This document shows, in pieces, positions 59,573-64,000 of a DNA stretch of 64,000 nt (positions are counted from its first letter, which is position 1; each line of letters begins with the position of its first letter). The notes under the pieces are model-generated. The model ran no database searches, was not told where the DNA came from, and worked only from the letters and a program-made list of their open reading frames with translations. Source of the DNA: Vibrio gallicus (GTDB lineage Bacteria; Pseudomonadota; Gammaproteobacteria; Enterobacterales; Vibrionaceae); assembly GCF_024346875.1 (NCBI RefSeq), contig NZ_AP024871.1, positions 1,054,001 to 1,118,000 on the forward strand, read 5' to 3'. Position numbers and translations under genes: made by a program.

Positions 59573-60256
59573 CTATTTAAGCAATTTACGCTGCGAAGCC
59601 CCTTCAACAGGTCGACTGACTGACAGTGTACGGCCTTTCTTAAGCCCCACTTCGTAATCCTGGGTAATGTTCTTCATCGCATCTCGCAACTGCTGCTTGA
59701 AGGTTTCACGATCAATATTCTTAAACTCTTTGTCGATATAGTTCTTTATTTTATTTTCAGAGCTATCATTTGGCGCAATGTTTGGTAGTTTTTCTAGCGC
59801 CCCTTCAATCCAACCGGATAAAAATGAATTTACTCGGCGAGTAACCTCACTGGAAGTGGTTCCCGTACCAGCAAAGCTGTTGCGAAAACGACCAGTTTGT
59901 TCATTCATTTCACGGTAAACAACATCAAACGCAAATGCAGCAAAAATAGCACGGTCAGCCTCACCAATAAATTCAGCTCGCTTTAAGCCTTTGTGGTTGA
60001 GTAGTACTGCTTCAACTCCAAACTTGCTGTTGATTCCACGGATAATACGTAGCAATGTATGGCTAATATTAGCAGGAAGTAGATGAGAGGATTGAGTCTT
60101 ACCCATTTTGATAAACTCGATGTCATCCTTTTCTAGGCCATACTTAAGCATCAACGAATGTGCCATCTTTATGGCATTCGCGGCTTCATTGACGTTGGCT
60201 GAGTTACCTAGTTCTAGACATTTTGCTATCTTTTTCAGGGCTTTATGTTTATTCAT
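59573..60256 (-). CDS. DUF2786 domain-containing protein
   Basis: This 227-residue protein has an N-terminal DUF2786 domain (KALKKIAKCLELGNSANVNEAANAIKMAHSLMLKYGLEKDDIEF, about residues 5-50). A central region (LKRAEFIGEADRAIFAAFAFDVVYREMNEQ) and a basic tail follow. DUF2786 occurs in phage and bacterial proteins, often near replication or recombination genes; the function is unknown. Here it is alone, divergent from ydiJ. I chose the ATG at 60256 over the GTG at 60268 because the protein then starts MNKHKALKKI, with AGAG upstream. No other phage gene is nearby. Confidence 0.8.
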   Translation of the reverse strand: MNKHKALKKIAKCLELGNSANVNEAANAIKMAHSLMLKYGLEKDDIEFIKMGKTQSSHLLPANISHTLLRIIRGINSKFGVEAVLLNHKGLKRAEFIGEADRAIFAAFAFDVVYREMNEQTGRFRNSFAGTGTTSSEVTRRVNSFLSGWIEGALEKLPNIAPNDSSENKIKNYIDKEFKNIDRETFKQQLRDAMKNITQDYEVGLKKGRTLSVSRPVEGASQRKLLK

Positions 60257-60440
60257 TGACTCTAACACTACTCGAAAGGGGCGGCTATTTTAGCGGGTTT
60301 CGTTGTTGGTATAAAGAGTAAATTGTTATTACGATAACAGATGGTTTTGTAAGTGATTGAAATCATGTACAGTTATTAGATATTAATTGCCTAGGAATTT
60401 CATACCTTAGGTTGTAGTACAGCTTGTTGCAGGAAGCATT

Positions 60441-63400
60441 ATGTTACCCAGATTGGATACTTCACCCTCTATTGATAAAACCGTTCAACACTATTTTGAT
60501 GAACTGACCAAGCGCGGTTTTCGTGGCGATATAGAAACGACTTATTCCAGTCGACTTGCGGTCGCGACAGATAACAGTGTTTATCAGCAACTTCCTCAAG
60601 GCGTGTTGCATCCCAAATCAACCCTTGATGTCGAGATCTTGACCGCTCTTGGTAATGAACCCGAGTTTCATCATGTTCGATTTTCGCCGCGTGGTGGTGG
60701 TACGGGAACCAATGGTCAATCCCTGACTCAAGGCATTGTGGTCGACTTTTCTCGTTACATGAACAAACTACTGGAATTGAATGTTGAACAAGGGTGGGTG
60801 AGGGTCCAAACCGGTTTAATTAAAGATCAATTAAATGACTTGGTACGCGAGCATGGATTTTTCTTTTCTCCCGATCTGTCCACCAGTAATCGCGCCACTA
60901 TAGGCGGTATGATAAATACCGACGCCTCAGGGCAAGGTTCACTGCGTTATGGAAAAACATCAGACCATGTACTTGCGCTTAAAGCTGTATTGGCCGACGG
61001 GTCAGTATTAGATACTGAAAACCAAGGACACAATAGTCCAGACAGTTTTGCTCAAAATGCGGTGGCAACAACCCGTGCGATCTGCCAAGACTACCGTATC
61101 CAGATAGAGAATAAATTTCCGAAACTCAACCGTTTTCTTACCGGATATGATCTAAAAAATGCCTTACAAGATGGCGAGTTTTTGTCTCATCGCGTGTTGT
61201 GCGGTTCAGAAGGGTCACTCGGGTTTATTACAGAGGCCAAGCTAAACCTGACTGTCATACCTTCTAAGCGCGTATTGGTAAACGTGAAATACGATAGCTT
61301 CGATTCAGCATTGCGCAGTGCACCAATGATGGTAGAAGCGGATGCAATGTCTGTTGAAACCATAGACTCAATTGTACTGAACTTGGCCAAGCAAGACATT
61401 GTTTGGCATACGGTGAGTGATCTCATAACCGAGGTTGAAGGGCAAACTCTGCTTGGTATCAATGTGGTGGAGTATGCTGGGTCCGATGCTGAAGAGATTG
61501 AATCTCAAGTTGATGCATTGACGAGCAAACTTGATCTTATGATTGCCAATAAGCAGGGTGGAATCATCGGCTATCAGGTGTGTAGTGACCTTGCGAGTAT
61601 CGGTAAAATCTATGCGATGCGTAAAAAAGCAGTGGGATTACTAGGTGCCACTAAAGGGGCGGCCAAGCCGGTTGCCTTTGCTGAAGACACATGTGTACCG
61701 CCGGCTAATTTAGCAGATTTCATTGCAGAGTTTAGATTGCTTTTAGACCAACATAAACTTCATTATGGCATGTTTGGTCACGTTGATGCGGGTGTATTAC
61801 ATGTTAGGCCAGCTCTTGATTTATGTGATCCTGAACAAGAGGCATTAATGCACCAAATCTCGGATCAAGTCGTGGCCTTAGTGGCTAAATATGGCGGGTT
61901 AATGTGGGGTGAGCATGGCAAAGGATTCCGTTCAGAATATGGTCCGGAGTTCTTTGGTGAAGAGCTGTTTACTCAACTACGTAAAGTTAAAAGCGCATTT
62001 GACCCATTAAATAAGATGAATCCAGGCAAAATTTGTACACCTATTTTATCGAATGATTCACTGGTTAAAGTTGATGGCGTAAAACGAGCCCACTTTGATA
62101 AGCAAATTCCAGTTAACGTGAGAGATAGCTTTAGTGGGGCGTTAGAGTGCAATGGCAACGGCCTATGCTTTAACTACGACACTAGCTCTCCAATGTGCCC
62201 TTCAATGAAGGTATTAGCTGATCGCCGACACTCCCCCAAAGGGCGTGCAGGGCTAGTAAGAGAGTGGTTACGCCAACTCTCAGAGCAAGGCTTGGATGTG
62301 CTTGATCTTGAGCAGCAAACGCTTAACCAAAACCATTCATTAAAGACCTTATTAGATCGTGTTAGAAACCGCATTAATCGACGTCACGAGTATGATTTCT
62401 CCCATGAGGTCTACGACTCTATGTTGGGGTGCCTAGCGTGTAAAGCGTGTGCGACTCAGTGCCCAATTAAGGTTGATGTACCTGATTTCCGCGCACGGTT
62501 TTTAAATATTTATCACTCTCGTTACCAAAGACCAATTAAAGACTACTTTGTGGCGAATATTGAAACCCTTTTACCGGTAATGGCTACTTCACCTAAGCTT
62601 ATCAATACCGTTTTAAGCGCCAGCTGGGTGCAATCGCTGATTGAGAGTACGATTGGATATATTGATGCGCCTCTGCTGTCTTCACCAACACTAAAGGAGC
62701 GTTTGAAGTCGCAGTTCTTAGTGCCATTTGACTTAGCCAAGTTGTCTAAGCTTCGTGATGAAGAAAAGCAAAAACATATCATCATAGTACAGGATCCCTT
62801 TACCAGTTACTACGATGCAGCTGTGGTCGATGACTTTGTTACCTTGGCGGTTGAGCTTGGCTTTAAGCCGGTGGTGTTGCCATTTAAACCTAATGGCAAG
62901 GCGCAGCACATTAAGGGCTTTTTGAAGCAATTTAATGCTACTGCAACATCAACAGGGGAGTTTCTGCATCGGATATCTGGCTTGAATATTCCTATGGTTG
63001 GAGTAGATCCTGCTTTGGTGCTGTGTTATCGAGATGAGTATCAACACCTAGTTCCGCAGCTTGATTTTTCAGTGCAAACGGTGCATGAGTGGTTGCTACC
63101 AAGATTGGAGTCGTGCTCAAATATCAGGGTTAAACCAAATAACGCTCCGTGGTATTTATTAGCTCATTGCACAGAAAAAACCATGTTGCCAAATGCGGAA
63201 AAAGAGTGGGGAACCATCTTTAATTACTTTGGCGCGACATTGCAGACCGTCCCAGTGGGATGCTGCGGCATGGCAGGCACGTTTGGGCATGAGGCCGACA
63301 AGTTCCAGTGGTCAAAAGATGTTTATGAGCTGAGTTGGAAGCCTAACCTCCAATCATTGCCTATTGATAGATGCCTCGTTACCGGCTATTCATGTCGAAG

Positions 63401-63467
63401 CCAGGTTAAGCGATTTGAAAAAGAGGTGGTGAAACATCCATTGCAAGCGTTGTTAGAAATACTCTAA
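60441..63467 (+). CDS. ydiJ: FAD and 4Fe-4S oxidoreductase YdiJ (D-2-hydroxyacid dehydrogenase)
   Basis: YdiJ of E. coli oxidises D-2-hydroxyglutarate (and some D-2-hydroxyacids) and passes electrons to the respiratory chain. The 1008-residue protein (E. coli 1018) has an N-terminal FAD-binding domain (RFSPRGGGTGTNGQSLTQGIVVDFSRYMN, TIGGMINTDASGQGSLRYGKT), then an FAD-oxidase C domain (YGMFGHVDAGVLHVRP, WGEHGKGFRSEYGPEFFG). A 4Fe-4S ferredoxin-like domain follows (CLACKACATQCPIKVDVPDF) together with CCG-type segments (VGCCGMAGTFGHEADKF, VTGYSCRSQVKRFE). All domains are intact, and a strong terminator follows. Confidence 0.93.
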   Translation: MLPRLDTSPSIDKTVQHYFDELTKRGFRGDIETTYSSRLAVATDNSVYQQLPQGVLHPKSTLDVEILTALGNEPEFHHVRFSPRGGGTGTNGQSLTQGIVVDFSRYMNKLLELNVEQGWVRVQTGLIKDQLNDLVREHGFFFSPDLSTSNRATIGGMINTDASGQGSLRYGKTSDHVLALKAVLADGSVLDTENQGHNSPDSFAQNAVATTRAICQDYRIQIENKFPKLNRFLTGYDLKNALQDGEFLSHRVLCGSEGSLGFITEAKLNLTVIPSKRVLVNVKYDSFDSALRSAPMMVEADAMSVETIDSIVLNLAKQDIVWHTVSDLITEVEGQTLLGINVVEYAGSDAEEIESQVDALTSKLDLMIANKQGGIIGYQVCSDLASIGKIYAMRKKAVGLLGATKGAAKPVAFAEDTCVPPANLADFIAEFRLLLDQHKLHYGMFGHVDAGVLHVRPALDLCDPEQEALMHQISDQVVALVAKYGGLMWGEHGKGFRSEYGPEFFGEELFTQLRKVKSAFDPLNKMNPGKICTPILSNDSLVKVDGVKRAHFDKQIPVNVRDSFSGALECNGNGLCFNYDTSSPMCPSMKVLADRRHSPKGRAGLVREWLRQLSEQGLDVLDLEQQTLNQNHSLKTLLDRVRNRINRRHEYDFSHEVYDSMLGCLACKACATQCPIKVDVPDFRARFLNIYHSRYQRPIKDYFVANIETLLPVMATSPKLINTVLSASWVQSLIESTIGYIDAPLLSSPTLKERLKSQFLVPFDLAKLSKLRDEEKQKHIIIVQDPFTSYYDAAVVDDFVTLAVELGFKPVVLPFKPNGKAQHIKGFLKQFNATATSTGEFLHRISGLNIPMVGVDPALVLCYRDEYQHLVPQLDFSVQTVHEWLLPRLESCSNIRVKPNNAPWYLLAHCTEKTMLPNAEKEWGTIFNYFGATLQTVPVGCCGMAGTFGHEADKFQWSKDVYELSWKPNLQSLPIDRCLVTGYSCRSQVKRFEKEVVKHPLQALLEIL

Positions 63468-63474
63468 CTAAAGT

Positions 63475-63506
63475 AAGCGAAGTCGTTATTGAGACTTCGC
63501 TTTTTT
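63475..63506 (+). terminator. Terminator after ydiJ
   Basis: AAGCGAAGTC / GACTTCGCTT pairs around an 8-base loop and is followed by a run of T. Confidence 0.93.
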
Positions 63507-63610
63507 GTTTTAAGTGTTTGTAGAGACTCTTATTATTTAGCCTATATTTTTGATGGGTGTGATTTTCTTAAAAGCATAATAACAACCAACGTATAGCGAG
63601 TATCTGAACA

Positions 63611-64000
63611 ATGGCAAATACCAAGCATCATTTCATCACCCTGTCTTCAGTACTATTGATCGTGACAGGGTGTTCAACATCGTTTGAAGCACCGGCGAGT
63701 AGCATAAGTGACTATCAAGGCAGCGCCAGTATTACACAAGGTGTTGCAACAACAATTCAGCAAAATATTTTTGAATGTAAAAATGGACGTAGCCGCGTAG
63801 CTGGGGTTGGCGAAATTACAGATAGGGAAGGCAAGGTTTGGACTGTCCCAGCCAAAAATCACTTTGCAACTGCGCCTAAGGCTTCCGATTTATATGAAGG
63901 ATGCGCGGGGATTACTCCCAACAATATCAGTGAAGTTGATGAAGCCTCGATACCGGTTGCCGTGGTTGATGCAGACGGCGAAGAAATTACCGGATATATC
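63611..64000 (+). CDS. Putative lipoprotein, 3' end beyond the window
   Basis: A frame from the ATG at 63611 stays open to the window edge (130 codons). It begins with a lipoprotein signal peptide (MANTKHHFITLSSVLLIVTGC, lipobox IVTGC, Cys about residue 21). The mature part continues ...SISDYQGSASITQGV, FECKNGRSRVAGVGEI and DREGKVWTVPAKNHF, which looks like a beta-rich periplasmic domain; Cys in FECKNG and in YEGCAG could pair. I cannot name the family. The 3' part is missing only because the window ends. Confidence 0.75.
   Translation, partial: MANTKHHFITLSSVLLIVTGCSTSFEAPASSISDYQGSASITQGVATTIQQNIFECKNGRSRVAGVGEITDREGKVWTVPAKNHFATAPKASDLYEGCAGITPNNISEVDEASIPVAVVDADGEEITGYI

Noticed and set aside
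1..64000. CRISPR array, prophage, integron or defence island
   Set aside because: No regularly spaced direct repeats, integrase, attC-like repeats, restriction, toxin-antitoxin or phage structural genes were seen. The only mobile element is the ISL3 insertion.

Overview
This 64 kb window is chromosomal DNA of a Vibrio (or very close Vibrionaceae relative). The evidence is the gene content and order: a trp operon with a separate trpG and a fused trpCF, the norspermidine pathway with a fused dat-ddc gene, FabV, PanP, a TfoX-type competence regulator, the long SAICAR-synthase form of PurC, and the uvrY/varA-uvrC-pgsA-tRNA block. Gene density is high and most genes are housekeeping. The only mobile element seen is one intact ISL3-family insertion sequence. 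Both window edges cut genes: tag on the left and a lipoprotein gene on the right.

Layout. 1-8 kb holds tag (partial), fpr, a small RRF_GI-like protein, a periplasmic family-3 binding protein resembling cyclohexadienyl dehydratase, metC, cls, an RluA-type pseudouridine synthase and an RlmK-like methyltransferase. 8.0-9.3 kb is the ISL3 element with a perfect 8-bp target duplication; it separates the methyltransferase gene from its terminator. 9.4-14.4 kb holds an AspS/GspS-beta-like pilotin, yciI, yciA, yciB, a DsbA-family oxidoreductase, a YdcH-like protein, an unusual radical SAM protein and a LysR regulator. 14.4-21.5 kb is trpEGD(CF)BA on the minus strand, with a leader peptide, an attenuator and a TrpR operator; rnm, yciO and rluB diverge from it. 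24-30.5 kb holds a lipoprotein, rsuA, a thioredoxin-like protein, a LrgA/LrgB pair with a divergent LysR regulator, yciU and polB. 30.9-35.2 kb is varA-uvrC-pgsA and a seven-gene tRNA array (Cys-Gly-Leu-Gly-Leu-Gly-Cys) built by tandem duplication. 35.2-41.3 kb is a lipase-like gene and the fruBKA operon with divergent cra/fruR and three Cra operators. 41.3-47.2 kb is the norspermidine operon behind a 464-bp untranslated stretch. The remainder holds an ACT protein, fabV, grxA, an iron-type alcohol dehydrogenase with a YghU-type glutathione transferase, hexR, panP, lysO, tfoX, purC with a PurR box, sulA with a LexA box, two proteins of unknown function and ydiJ.

How genes work together. Tryptophan biosynthesis is encoded complete from chorismate and carries two layers of control, a repressor operator and an attenuator. 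The fru genes form a complete fructose uptake and phosphorylation system with its regulator. The dat-ddc, carboxynorspermidine dehydrogenase and nspC genes make norspermidine from aspartate semialdehyde.

I did not find a clear defence island or an unmistakably new system. The most interesting unexplained signals are non-coding: a leader before dat-ddc with a possible 21-codon upstream ORF ending Pro-stop, two long imperfect inverted repeats before the alcohol dehydrogenase gene, and paired CCAA/TTGG inverted repeats before varA.
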